Notes under the pieces: generated by a model
Told to the model about the DNA's origin: nothing
Databases searched by the model: none
The model's input: the letters and a program-made list of their open reading frames with translations, nothing else
Made by a program: the position numbers and the translations under genes
Assembly (NCBI RefSeq): GCF_019977235.1
Contig: NZ_AP024646.1
Span: 310,001 to 374,000 of the forward strand
Length of the DNA stretch: 64,000 nucleotides
Source: Arthrobacter sp. StoSoilB5
GTDB taxonomy: Bacteria; Actinomycetota; Actinomycetes; Actinomycetales; Micrococcaceae
Direction: 5' to 3'
Part shown: positions 51,876-59,974 of the stretch, one piece after another
How the letters are laid out: every line of letters begins with the position of its first letter
Position numbering within the stretch: position 1 is the stretch's first letter

Positions 51876-52508
51876 CTACAGAACCTCGTCCGTGAGCGTA
51901 ACGCCGGGGATGGGTGATTGTTCCGGGAGCGGGCGCGACGGACGTTCGGTCCGGATGGCGTCTTCAATGAGTGCTACAGGACGCTTCCAGGCTTCGGAAC
52001 CGGGTTCCATGGTGTCCACGGCGCCTATCAGCATGGCCAGGAGCCGGACCATGTCCTCGATGGTGATGTCGCGCCGCAGTGAACCCTGGCCTTGGCCGCG
52101 CTCCAAGAGCGTCGCCATGGAGCCGATGAGGCCGCCGGTGATACCCATGAGGAGTCCGCGTCGGCCTGCGACGGCGTCAAGCAGGTTGGCGTCTTCGCTC
52201 GCCACTTGCATGACGGCGTCGATGACCTTGATGAGGCCCTCGGCGGCATCCATGCCTTCGAGGGATGCGTCAGCAACAGGATCCACGTGCTGGCGGAGTT
52301 GGCGGGACAAGGCCGCAAGTACTAATTGCTCTTTGTCCGAGAAGTTGCGGAACAGCGTAGCCGGACCCACTCCTGCCGTGGCGGCGATGGTTTGCAGGGG
52401 AACTTCGGGGCCATGTTCCCGGAAGCACTGCCGGGCTGCGGTGATGATTTTGTCCACATTTCGTGCCGCGTCTGCCCTGAGGGGCTTGCGTTCGGAGGGC
52501 TGTTCCAT
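51876..52508 (-). CDS. TetR family regulator
   Basis: A 210-residue repressor. The HTH is at about 30-75 (TAGVGPATLFRNFSDKEQLV), in line with the SbtR-like C-terminal TetR group (RDITIEDMVRLLAMLIGA). The ATG at 52508 is chosen over longer frames. The imperfect repeat at 52519-52550 is its likely operator. It may control the downstream His-rich protein and DUF305 genes. Confidence 0.9.
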   Translation of the reverse strand: MEQPSERKPLRADAARNVDKIITAARQCFREHGPEVPLQTIAATAGVGPATLFRNFSDKEQLVLAALSRQLRQHVDPVADASLEGMDAAEGLIKVIDAVMQVASEDANLLDAVAGRRGLLMGITGGLIGSMATLLERGQGQGSLRRDITIEDMVRLLAMLIGAVDTMEPGSEAWKRPVALIEDAIRTERPSRPLPEQSPIPGVTLTDEVL

Positions 52509-52518
52509 GCTTGTCAGG

Positions 52519-52550
52519 GTAGCAACGGACCGGGGCTGGCCCGTTGTTAC
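52519..52550. promoter_or_regulatory. TetR operator candidate
   Basis: GTAGCAACGG (52519-52528) and CCGTTGTTAC (52541-52550) match as an inverted repeat in 9 of 10 positions with a 12-nt spacer. It lies 11 bp upstream of the TetR start and 51 bp before the divergent thiamine-binding gene. Confidence 0.55.
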
Positions 52551-52600
52551 GCGGGAGTAGGCCGTTATGTGACAAACCGGCACGTGAAACACTGGATTTC

Positions 52601-52933
52601 ATGTTGCTTGCATTCTCAGTCGCCCCTTCAGGCCAGCCCGCATCCGCCATCAACGGCGGACCCACCCCCGATGCCTCCGTGCATGATGCCGTGGCCGCCG
52701 CGGTCAAGATCGTCCGCGAGTCCGGCCTGCCGAACCAAACGGACTCCATGTTCACCACGATTGAAGGCGAATGGGACGAGGTTTTTGACGTCGTTAAGCG
52801 GGCTACGGAGGCCGTGGGCCGCTACGGCAGTCGCGTGTCTTTGGTGATCAAAGCGGACATCCGGCCCGGGTACAGCGGCGAACTGACCGGCAAGGTAGAG
52901 CGCCTGGAAGAAGCCATCTCCACCGCGGAATAG
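52601..52933 (+). CDS. Thiamine-binding/MTH1187 family protein
   Basis: A 110-residue protein of the YqgV/DUF77 family, a ferredoxin-like fold that binds thiamine or its precursors in some members. LLAFSVAPSG at the N-terminus, ESGLPNQTDSMFTTIEGEWDEV across the middle (in two parts) and RVSLVIKADIRPG are typical. The ATG at 52601 is chosen over an upstream TTG. No ribosome site is evident, so the mRNA may be leaderless. Confidence 0.88.
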   Translation: MLLAFSVAPSGQPASAINGGPTPDASVHDAVAAAVKIVRESGLPNQTDSMFTTIEGEWDEVFDVVKRATEAVGRYGSRVSLVIKADIRPGYSGELTGKVERLEEAISTAE

Positions 52934-52972
52934 CTCTTTCCCCTGCCAGCGACCAGTGCAAGACTGGGGGCC

Positions 52973-53644
52973 ATGATTGAACATGTGGCCAAGCCAGGGT
53001 GGGTTGACGTCGAGCATTACCTGACTGACGTCGTCGTACGTCCTGATCCTGCCCATAAGCGCGCCCTGACATCAGCAGTCGAGGCGGACATGCCGCAGAT
53101 CGAAGTCGCGCCGAATGCTGGGAAGTTGCTCAGGATGCTTGTGCAGCTGTCCGGCGCAAGGCGCGTTCTGGAGATTGGCACTTTGGCCGGGTTCAGCAGC
53201 ATTTGGATGGCGCAGGGACTTCCCGACGACGGCAGGCTGGTGACGTGCGAGTTCCTCCAGAAGCACGCTGACGTCGCCCGGACGAATGTGGACGCGGCAG
53301 GAGTCGGACACAAAGTGGACATCAGGGTAGGCCCTGCTTTGGACACTCTTCCCACACTGGTAGGCGAGGAATCGTTCGATTTTGTGTTCATCGACGCGGA
53401 CAAGGAAAACGACGCCAACTACCTTGACTGGGCGATCCGTCTTGGCCACTCAGGCACGGTGATCGTGATCGACAACGTCATTTGGGACGGCTCCATCCTG
53501 GAGCCTGCGCGGGACGAGGTTAACGCGCCGGGAATCGTCAAGGCCTTGGAAATGCTGGGCCAGGATCCGCGCCTTGATGCCACCGCAATCCAGACTGTGG
53601 GCAGCAAGGGCTGGGACGGTTTCGCTGTCGCCAGAGTGCGGTAG
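52973..53644 (+). CDS. SAM-dependent O-methyltransferase, family 3
   Basis: A 223-residue class I methyltransferase of the catechol-O-methyltransferase-like group. SAM motif I is VLEIGTLAGFSSIWMA, and the metal/acid motif is FVFIDADKENDANYLDWA (in two parts), followed by VIVIDNVIWDG. Substrate unknown. GGGGG precedes the ATG. Confidence 0.92.
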   Translation: MIEHVAKPGWVDVEHYLTDVVVRPDPAHKRALTSAVEADMPQIEVAPNAGKLLRMLVQLSGARRVLEIGTLAGFSSIWMAQGLPDDGRLVTCEFLQKHADVARTNVDAAGVGHKVDIRVGPALDTLPTLVGEESFDFVFIDADKENDANYLDWAIRLGHSGTVIVIDNVIWDGSILEPARDEVNAPGIVKALEMLGQDPRLDATAIQTVGSKGWDGFAVARVR

Positions 53645-53647
53645 CCG

Positions 53648-54151
53648 ATGGATTTCACAGTTCGCCCGGCAGTGGTTGACGACGCCGAAGCCATGACCCG
53701 CATGCACATCCAGTCCTGGCGGGAGAGTTATGGGCACCTGCTGCCGCCGGGATTTTTCGCGAAGCAGGAAGCTGCCCTGCCCGACAGGATCGAGAGGTAC
53801 AGGGCGTCGATCGCGGCAGGTCATCCAAGGATGCTGGCCCATGATCCTGATGGTGAATTGGTAGGAATTGCGGCTTCAGGACCGGGAAGGGACGAGGACA
53901 GCCCCTGCGACGTGGAGCTGTTCATGCTCTACACCCTCCAACGGATTCACGGCCGCGGTGTGGGCCAGGCGCTGTTAAATGCGCTCCTGGGTGATGGTCC
54001 GGCATATCTGTGGGTCCTCGACGATAATCCGCGGGCCCAGGCCTTCTACCGCCGCAACGGCTTCGTGCCCGACGGCAAGCGGCAGCTTTGCGACCCGTCA
54101 TGGTACTCGCTGCCCGAACACCGGATGGTGCGTCCCGGCGTAAGGCTTTAA
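53648..54151 (+). CDS. GNAT family N-acetyltransferase
   Basis: A 167-residue acetyltransferase. The acetyl-CoA motif reads QRIHGRGVGQALLNALL and the following strand-helix NPRAQAFYRRNGFVPDG is typical of GNAT. It lies 3 bp after the methyltransferase. Substrate unknown. Confidence 0.92.
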   Translation: MDFTVRPAVVDDAEAMTRMHIQSWRESYGHLLPPGFFAKQEAALPDRIERYRASIAAGHPRMLAHDPDGELVGIAASGPGRDEDSPCDVELFMLYTLQRIHGRGVGQALLNALLGDGPAYLWVLDDNPRAQAFYRRNGFVPDGKRQLCDPSWYSLPEHRMVRPGVRL

Positions 54152-54169
54152 CGTCTGGAAGCCCAGCTG

Positions 54170-54424
54170 TCAGGCGTTGGGCGTTGCCCGCTCATGGTGG
54201 CGTGGCCTGGGACGCCTGGCTGCACGTGGCTTGGCCAGGAGATGGCGTAGGCGTCCTTGCCGCGCTACCGCCGCCGGTACTGAGTTGCCGGGGTGTTCGT
54301 CCTCGAGGGGCTCCTCCAGGAGGCTGGGCGGTTTGGGCACCCGGGCAATCAGTTGGCAGACCACGGTCAGCCAGGCGAATGCGACCGTAAACACCTCCAC
54401 CCAAACCGATCCCAAAGCTTCCAT
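54170..54424 (-). CDS. Putative small membrane protein
   Basis: An 84-residue frame with one hydrophobic segment (VEVFTVAFAWLTVVCQLIA, about 9-27) and a very basic tail. The ATG at 54424 has no strong ribosome site. Coding potential is moderate, and the basic tail may be a by-product of GC-rich DNA. No family recognised. Confidence 0.4.
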   Translation of the reverse strand: MEALGSVWVEVFTVAFAWLTVVCQLIARVPKPPSLLEEPLEDEHPGNSVPAAVARQGRLRHLLAKPRAARRPRPRHHERATPNA

Positions 54425-54509
54425 GATCAGATCTTATGGCCCAAAGGCCCCGAATGGTAAGCATCCTTAGTAAATGCTCCCCGTGGAAGGCGATTATGCG
54501 CTCCTCTAC

Positions 54510-54545
54510 TAGGCTGGTGCTATGACTCAGGCAGGGCGGTTTTAG
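54510..54545 (+). promoter_or_regulatory. Possible leaderless promoter and 7-codon leader frame before the spermidine-synthase-like gene
   Basis: TAGGCT (54510-54515) lies 6 nt before an ATG at 54522. The frame MTQAGRF stops at TAG (54543-54545), overlapping the GTG start of the next gene as TAGTG. Translation of the main gene may be coupled to this tiny frame. Confidence 0.4.
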
Positions 54546-55468
54546 TGGCCAAACCCGGTAAATCCAGCAAAGCAAGCAAGTCCGGCCGGGCGGGAAGGTC
54601 GACGGCGGGAGTCATCGAGGTGCCTCGCGGCACCCGGCCTGACGGTCCGGCAGCAGGCGTCTATTACATCGACACCGGCGACTGCGAACTGATTCCCGAT
54701 CCTGACAACAACAACGGCTGGCTCCTGAAGATCAATGGCGTGCTGAGTTCGCACATTGACCTCACCGATCCACTGTTCCTCGACTTCGAATACATGCGCT
54801 GGATTGCTGCGCTGGTGGAATCGAGGTGGCCGCGGGAGGCCAGACCAAAACTCCGTGCCCTGCATCTGGGCGGAGGAGCCTGTTCCATGGCGCGATACTT
54901 CAACGCGGCGTACCCGGATGCGCGGCAAGTGGTGGTGGAGCTCGATGGGAAGCTCGCCGACTACGTCCGTGGCTGGTTCGAACTGCCCAAGGCGCCGCTG
55001 CTGCGGATCCGCGTGGGAGAAGCGCGGGCAGTGACTGAGTCTCTGACCCCTGGTACGCGGGACCTCATCATCAGAGACGTCTTTGCGGGAGCCTTCACGC
55101 CGCGCGCCCTCACCACCCGTGAGTTCAATGCCCACGCCGACGCCGTTCTCGCACCCGATGGCTTGTACGTGGTCAACTCGGGCGACGCCCCGGACCTGAA
55201 GAACGCACGCGCTGACGCTGCCACCATCGCGGACACCTTCGAGCACACCATGATCATCGCGGACCCCGCCATGCTCAAGGGCCGCCGTTACGGAAACATG
55301 ATCATGGCCGGCAGCCACGTGCCGTTCGGCGACGATCCAACCCTGGCCCGCAAGCTCTTGGGCGGGGCCGTTCCTGCACATATCTGGAACGACGCCCAGG
55401 TCCGGGCCTTCGCCGCCGGGACACCGGTTCGGCACGATCCGCCGGCGGCTTCGCCGCTAATGGATTGA
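54545..55468 (+). CDS. Spermidine synthase-like methyltransferase-fold protein
   Basis: A 307-residue protein with a basic disordered N-terminus (1-30) and a spermidine-synthase-like Rossmann domain: LHLGGGACSMARYF (motif I), VVVELDGKLADYVR (ribose-binding acid) and IIRDVFAGAFTP. It lacks the DxxxD-type polyamine site, so it is more likely a spermidine-synthase-like methyltransferase of unknown substrate. The start is GTG. Confidence 0.85.
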   Translation: MAKPGKSSKASKSGRAGRSTAGVIEVPRGTRPDGPAAGVYYIDTGDCELIPDPDNNNGWLLKINGVLSSHIDLTDPLFLDFEYMRWIAALVESRWPREARPKLRALHLGGGACSMARYFNAAYPDARQVVVELDGKLADYVRGWFELPKAPLLRIRVGEARAVTESLTPGTRDLIIRDVFAGAFTPRALTTREFNAHADAVLAPDGLYVVNSGDAPDLKNARADAATIADTFEHTMIIADPAMLKGRRYGNMIMAGSHVPFGDDPTLARKLLGGAVPAHIWNDAQVRAFAAGTPVRHDPPAASPLMD

Positions 55469-55480
55469 CTTTCCGTGAAG

Positions 55481-56428
55481 CTAGAGGCCGGTCTGGCTTA
55501 CCCCGAACTCAGCCTGTTCCGGCGTGAAGCCCTCAAAAAGCAATTGGTCGATGAGCCCGGAGCGGGAGAATGAAGTGAACTCCAAGTAGCTCTTGGCCTT
55601 CTTGGCTGCCTGCTCGTTCCAATCGACCTTCACCCGGTCGGCTGCCCACGTGGCGTCTTCGGTTGAGTACTTCTCAAACTCCAATTGCTTAATGAGGCCG
55701 GGGTACGAGAAGGCTGTGAATTGGAGGTAACTACCAGCCTTCCGCAGAGCGTTTTGCTGACTCACGGTCCCTGCAGCGGCCTTGGCGGCGGCGTCAGCGG
55801 CGGCCTTGGCAGCAGCATCTGCATCGGCCTTCGCCTTCGCGGCCGCGTCAGCCTCTGCTTTGGCGGCAGCATCAGCGGCAGATTTGGCGGCCGCATCAGC
55901 GTCGGCCTTTGCCTTGGCTTGAGCGTCTGCCGCAGCTTTTGCCGCCGCATCAGCCTCTGATTTCGCTTTGGCGGACGCGTCCGCCTCGGCCTTTGCGGAG
56001 CTATCTGCAGTGGCTGCCGGAGCAGATGGAGATGCCGAGTTTTTCGACGTGGCCACGACTGGAAGTGACCTGGAACTAGACGCAGCAAAGGCGACATTTG
56101 TGATAATGCCTAGAAGCACGAACACTCCGGTGACGATCAGGGCTACTTTCTTGTGCCTGTCATAGCCCTCCAGCGGAAACCCACGCTTATCGCGCGTATG
56201 GTTCGTCAGCACCAGAATCAGGTCGATGAGAGCCCAAATACCTAGACCACCAAAAGTGAGCAATTTGAGGATTCCGGTTCCCACCTTGCCGAGGTAAAAC
56301 CGATCAATGCCCCAGACGCCGACGAGGAGGGAAAGCAACCAGGTCACAAGGAAAGATTTGGCGACTTGTTGTGGCTGTCCATAACCGGGGGATGGGGGAT
56401 AAGGCGCGAGATTAGGGTTTTGGCTCAT
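55481..56428 (-). CDS. TM2-domain protein with Ala-rich coil and two Ltp repeats
   Basis: A 315-residue membrane-anchored protein. Residues 20-95 form a TM2 domain (LLVGVWGIDRFYLGKVGTG, then two helices), followed by another helix at about 97-120. The region about 140-235 is a long Ala/Lys/Asp-rich repeat of KADADAAAKAAADA type, probably a coiled coil. The end holds two repeats of the Ltp family (AGSYLQFTAFSYPGLIKQLE, AKSYLEFTSFSRSGLIDQLL) known from surface lipoproteins and phage superinfection exclusion. The Ala-rich DNA makes the gene internally repetitive. Probably surface exposed. Confidence 0.88.
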   Translation of the reverse strand: MSQNPNLAPYPPSPGYGQPQQVAKSFLVTWLLSLLVGVWGIDRFYLGKVGTGILKLLTFGGLGIWALIDLILVLTNHTRDKRGFPLEGYDRHKKVALIVTGVFVLLGIITNVAFAASSSRSLPVVATSKNSASPSAPAATADSSAKAEADASAKAKSEADAAAKAAADAQAKAKADADAAAKSAADAAAKAEADAAAKAKADADAAAKAAADAAAKAAAGTVSQQNALRKAGSYLQFTAFSYPGLIKQLEFEKYSTEDATWAADRVKVDWNEQAAKKAKSYLEFTSFSRSGLIDQLLFEGFTPEQAEFGVSQTGL

Positions 56429-56490
56429 GATTGTCCTTCCATAGGACACGTGACCGGCGTGCATCGCAAAGCGTGCGGAGCGGGTGGGGT

Positions 56491-56524
56491 GGATGGGCGC
56501 CGGGCGAAGGAAAGGCGCCCATCC
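56491..56524. terminator. Inverted repeat with 11-bp arms
   Basis: GGATGGGCGCC (56491-56501) and GGCGCCCATCC (56514-56524) with a 12-nt loop, in the 261-bp gap between the LysR gene and the TM2 gene, both on the minus strand. It may end the LysR transcript or fold in the TM2 leader. The rest of the gap shows no gene. Confidence 0.45.
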
Positions 56525-56689
56525 CAAAAGCGGTGAGCGGTGCACCGTCATTTACGAATGACATGATACTTCCCCCAAAGCGTCGCGGGCATCAGTAGCC
56601 CGTACACGGATGCTACACCGTGTTGGCGATGCGGAATCCAACTATTTTTAAAGTCCGCATTACTCCTGCAGGAAATGTCTGCAATCCTC

Positions 56690-57586
56690 TCACCCCGCGC
56701 CCAGTAGCTCCTCCCGGCGGCGCTCCGTCTCCTCGCGCAGGGCCTGTACGACGGCGGCCACTGCGGGGCGGCGCATGGAATCCGGGCGGAGGACCATCCA
56801 GTAGGGGAGCAGCTCCGCGAAGTCAGATGGCAGGAGCCGCACCAAATCTGCGTGGCGATCAGCCATGAAGCAAGGCAGGAAACCGATGCCGGCTCCGGCT
56901 CGAGTAGCTTCCACATGCACGAAAACGTTGGTTGAGCTCAGGCCGTCACGCATGGAGGGGACAAGCCTTCTCGGCGCGTCGAGATCGTCCACCTGCAGCA
57001 TGGAATCCACAAAGTAGACCAGCTGGTGCTGCGTCAGTTCCTCAATACTGGAAGGCGTCCCGTTATCTGCCAGGTATGCGCGCGAGGCATACATCCCCAG
57101 CCGATACTCGCCCAGTTGGATCGCCTCTGCCCGGTGAACCTGCGGCGTTCCCACCACCACTTCGATGTCCAGGCCCGAGCGCTGCTGCAACGCCCGGCGC
57201 GTCACGGTGACGATCTCCACGCTCAGCCCGGGATGTTCCCTTCTCAAGCGGGCTACTGCGGGTGCCGCGATATACGCGCTGAAGCCATCCGTTGCGGTCA
57301 TGCGTACGACGCCGGTAATGGGGTCGGGTGCGCCGTCGCTGGGTCCCAGCGCGCCCACCGCGGCTTCGATCCGCTCTGCGACCAGGACCGCCTCCGCGCC
57401 TAACTCTGTCACTTCCCATCCGCCAGCGGCGCGCGCGAGGACGCGCCCGCCCAGTGCCTTTTCCAGCGCCGCTATCCTGCGCGAAACGGTGGTGTGGTTC
57501 AGTCCCAAGGCTTGTGCCGCCGTCGTGAATTTTCCCGAGCGTGAAACGGCGAGAAGTATCAGGAGATCGTCCGGATTGGGATTCAT
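56690..57586 (-). CDS. LysR family regulator
   Basis: A 298-residue LysR protein. The HTH is at 1-60 (GKFTTAAQALGLNHTTVSRR), followed by an effector domain. The ATG at 57586 is chosen over upstream ATGs. It is divergent from the MHS transporter and SDR with about 150 bp between, so it probably controls their uptake and use of an organic acid. Confidence 0.9.
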   Translation of the reverse strand: MNPNPDDLLILLAVSRSGKFTTAAQALGLNHTTVSRRIAALEKALGGRVLARAAGGWEVTELGAEAVLVAERIEAAVGALGPSDGAPDPITGVVRMTATDGFSAYIAAPAVARLRREHPGLSVEIVTVTRRALQQRSGLDIEVVVGTPQVHRAEAIQLGEYRLGMYASRAYLADNGTPSSIEELTQHQLVYFVDSMLQVDDLDAPRRLVPSMRDGLSSTNVFVHVEATRAGAGIGFLPCFMADRHADLVRLLPSDFAELLPYWMVLRPDSMRRPAVAAVVQALREETERRREELLGAG

Positions 57587-57735
57587 ATCTGCAATTTTGC
57601 ACATACTTCGTGCCTCTTTGGTCATTGAGACACGAGGAATCTGCAGTAATACTCAGTGGAGCATTCCGTGTTGTGGATCACAGCGCGCAATAGGGCACTG
57701 TCAAAAGGGTCAACGAGGACACTGAGGAGATGGAT

Positions 57736-59133
57736 ATGAGCGTAGAGCAGCGCTCCACATCAAGGGCCGGGAAAGAATCCGGCAAGGGCTCCGGCCTGAA
57801 GAAGATCGTCGCCGCATCAATGGTGGGTACGGTGGTGGAGTGGTACGAGTTCTTTCTGTACGCCACCGCCGCAACACTGGTTTTCGGCAAATACTTCTTC
57901 CCAAGCAGCGGCAACGAGCTGGACGGAATCATCCAGGCCTTCCTGACCTATGCGGTTGGCTTCGTAGCCCGCCCGCTCGGCGGAATCGTGTTCGGCCAGA
58001 TCGGCGACAAACTCGGCCGCAAGCCCACGCTCCAGCTGACCATCGTGATCGTGGGCGTCTCGACGTTCCTCATGGGCTGCCTCCCGGGCTTCGCCGAGCT
58101 GGGTTATTGGGCGCCGGCCATGCTGGTGGCGCTTCGCTTCATCCAGGGCTTCGCGCTCGGTGGAGAATGGGGAGGTGCTGTGCTGCTCGTAGCTGAACAC
58201 AGCCCCAACAAGTCGCGCGGCTTCTGGTCATCCTGGCCGCAGGCCGCAGTACCCGTGGGCAACCTCCTGGCCACGTTGGTCCTGTTCATCATGTCCACCA
58301 CCCTCAGCAGCGAAGCCTTCCTCGGTTGGGGCTGGCGCGTAGCATTCTGGCTGTCCGCAGTGATCGTGTTCGTCGGCTACTACATCCGCACCCACGTCAC
58401 CGAGGCGCCCATCTTCCTCGAAGCCAAGGCACAGGTGGAGGAATCGAAGGCCATCAGCTACGGCGTGGGCGAAGTCATCCGCAAATACCCCAAGGGCATC
58501 CTTCAGGCCATGGGTCTCCGCTTCGCCGAGAACATCATGTACTACCTGGTGGTCAGTTTCGCGATCGTCTACCTCAAGAGCGTTCACAAATACGACACGT
58601 CATCGTTGCTGCTGGCATTGCTCATTGCGCACGTGATCCACTTCCTGGTCATCCCGCAGGTTGGAAGGCTCGTGGACGCCTGGGGACGCAAACCCGTGTA
58701 CCTGGTGGGCGCCATCGCCGGAGCGACGTGGCCCTTCTTCGCCTTCCCCATGTTCGATACCAGGAACGCCGTGATCATCGTGCTCGCCGTGACCATCGGC
58801 CTGTGCCTGCACGCCTTCATGTACGCAGGGCAGCCAGCCATCATGTCCGAGCTCTTCCCCACCCGCATGCGCTACTCGGGTGTGTCGCTCGGCTCGCAGG
58901 TCACGTCGATCTTCGCCGGTTCCCTCGCTCCGCTCCTGGCTACCCAGTGGCTCAAGGACACCGGCTCATGGCTCCCCACCGCGATCTACCTCGTCGTCGC
59001 CTGCGCGATCACCGTCGTCGCAGTCGTTTCGCTCAAGGAAACCAAGGGCATCGCGCTGCAGGACGTGGACGAGGCCGATGCCGTGCGGCACGGGCTGGCC
59101 ACTTCTCCTGCCGGCGCCGCCGCGAAAGGCTAA
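57736..59133 (+). CDS. MFS metabolite:H+ symporter (MHS family)
   Basis: A 465-residue 12-helix transporter. The N-terminal VGTVVEWYEFFLYATAA, GDKLGRKPTL (loop 2-3) and GGEWGGAVLLVAEH motifs are typical of MHS carriers for organic acids and similar metabolites. GAGGAG lies 6 nt before the ATG at 57736; an ATG 6 bp upstream overlaps it. Only 4 bp separate it from the SDR, so both should act on the same compound, perhaps 3-hydroxybutyrate. Confidence 0.93.
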   Translation: MSVEQRSTSRAGKESGKGSGLKKIVAASMVGTVVEWYEFFLYATAATLVFGKYFFPSSGNELDGIIQAFLTYAVGFVARPLGGIVFGQIGDKLGRKPTLQLTIVIVGVSTFLMGCLPGFAELGYWAPAMLVALRFIQGFALGGEWGGAVLLVAEHSPNKSRGFWSSWPQAAVPVGNLLATLVLFIMSTTLSSEAFLGWGWRVAFWLSAVIVFVGYYIRTHVTEAPIFLEAKAQVEESKAISYGVGEVIRKYPKGILQAMGLRFAENIMYYLVVSFAIVYLKSVHKYDTSSLLLALLIAHVIHFLVIPQVGRLVDAWGRKPVYLVGAIAGATWPFFAFPMFDTRNAVIIVLAVTIGLCLHAFMYAGQPAIMSELFPTRMRYSGVSLGSQVTSIFAGSLAPLLATQWLKDTGSWLPTAIYLVVACAITVVAVVSLKETKGIALQDVDEADAVRHGLATSPAGAAAKG

Positions 59134-59137
59134 TTTG

Positions 59138-59887
59138 ATGGACAACTCCTTAAACGGGCGCAAAGCACTGGTGACCGGAGGCGCGAGCGGAATCGGGGCG
59201 GCCTGTGCCCGGGCGCTCGCCGCCCGCGGGGCGAAAGTGGTAGTGGCCGACGTCGATGCCTCCGGAGCAGCGGCGCTCGCCGACGAACTGGGCGGCACGG
59301 CTTGGACCGTGGACCTGTTGGACGTCGACGCCTTGGCGGCACTGAGCCTCGACTGCGACATCCTGGTCAACAACGCCGGCATCCAGAAGGTTGCGCCGAT
59401 CGAGGAGTTCGAACCCGTCGAATTCCGGCGCATTCTGGCCCTGATGTTGGAAGCTCCATTCCTCCTCATCCGGGCCGCGCTCCCGCACATGTACGCCAAT
59501 GGATTCGGCCGGATCATCAACATTTCCTCGGTTCATGGGCTCCGCGCCTCCGCGTACAAGAGTGCGTACGTCTCGGCGAAGCACGGCCTGGAAGGGCTCA
59601 GCAAGGTCACTGCTTTGGAAGGTGGCGAGCACGGCGTCACGTCCAACTGCATCAACCCCGGGTACGTCCGGACGCCGCTGGTGGAACGCCAGATCGCCGA
59701 CCAAGCCCGGCTCCACGGCATCCCCGAGGCAGAGGTCCTGGCCAAGGTAATGCTGACGGAGTCGGCAGTAAAGCGGCTGGTGGAGGTTGAGGAAGTCGCG
59801 TCGTTGGCGGCCTGGATGGCCTCCGACGACGCCGGTATGGTCACCGGCGCGAGCTACACCATGGACGGCGGCTGGTCGGCGCGGTAA
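59138..59887 (+). CDS. SDR dehydrogenase, 3-hydroxybutyrate dehydrogenase-like
   Basis: A 249-residue short-chain dehydrogenase. Cofactor motif TGGASGIG, NNAG, catalytic Ser (NISSVHG) and YVSAKHG (Tyr/Lys). NPGYVRTPLVERQI and KVTALEGGEHGV are typical of D-3-hydroxybutyrate dehydrogenases. AAAGG precedes the ATG. It follows the MHS transporter and is most likely regulated by the LysR gene. Confidence 0.9.
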   Translation: MDNSLNGRKALVTGGASGIGAACARALAARGAKVVVADVDASGAAALADELGGTAWTVDLLDVDALAALSLDCDILVNNAGIQKVAPIEEFEPVEFRRILALMLEAPFLLIRAALPHMYANGFGRIINISSVHGLRASAYKSAYVSAKHGLEGLSKVTALEGGEHGVTSNCINPGYVRTPLVERQIADQARLHGIPEAEVLAKVMLTESAVKRLVEVEEVASLAAWMASDDAGMVTGASYTMDGGWSAR

Positions 59888-59911
59888 CCAGCCCCGCGAG
59901 CCCCCGCGAGA

Positions 59912-59958
59912 TGACAGTTGATGCCAATGTTCCGCGCAAACATTGGCATCAACTGTCA
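59912..59958. terminator. Bidirectional terminator with 20-bp arms
   Basis: A perfect 20-bp inverted repeat, TGACAGTTGATGCCAATGTT with its complement, separated by a 7-nt loop, between the convergent SDR and APC genes. Its length and start (GACAG...ATG.C) resemble the repeat at 38819-38866. Confidence 0.82.
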
Positions 59959-59974
59959 CTTCGGCGCGAAGGGC

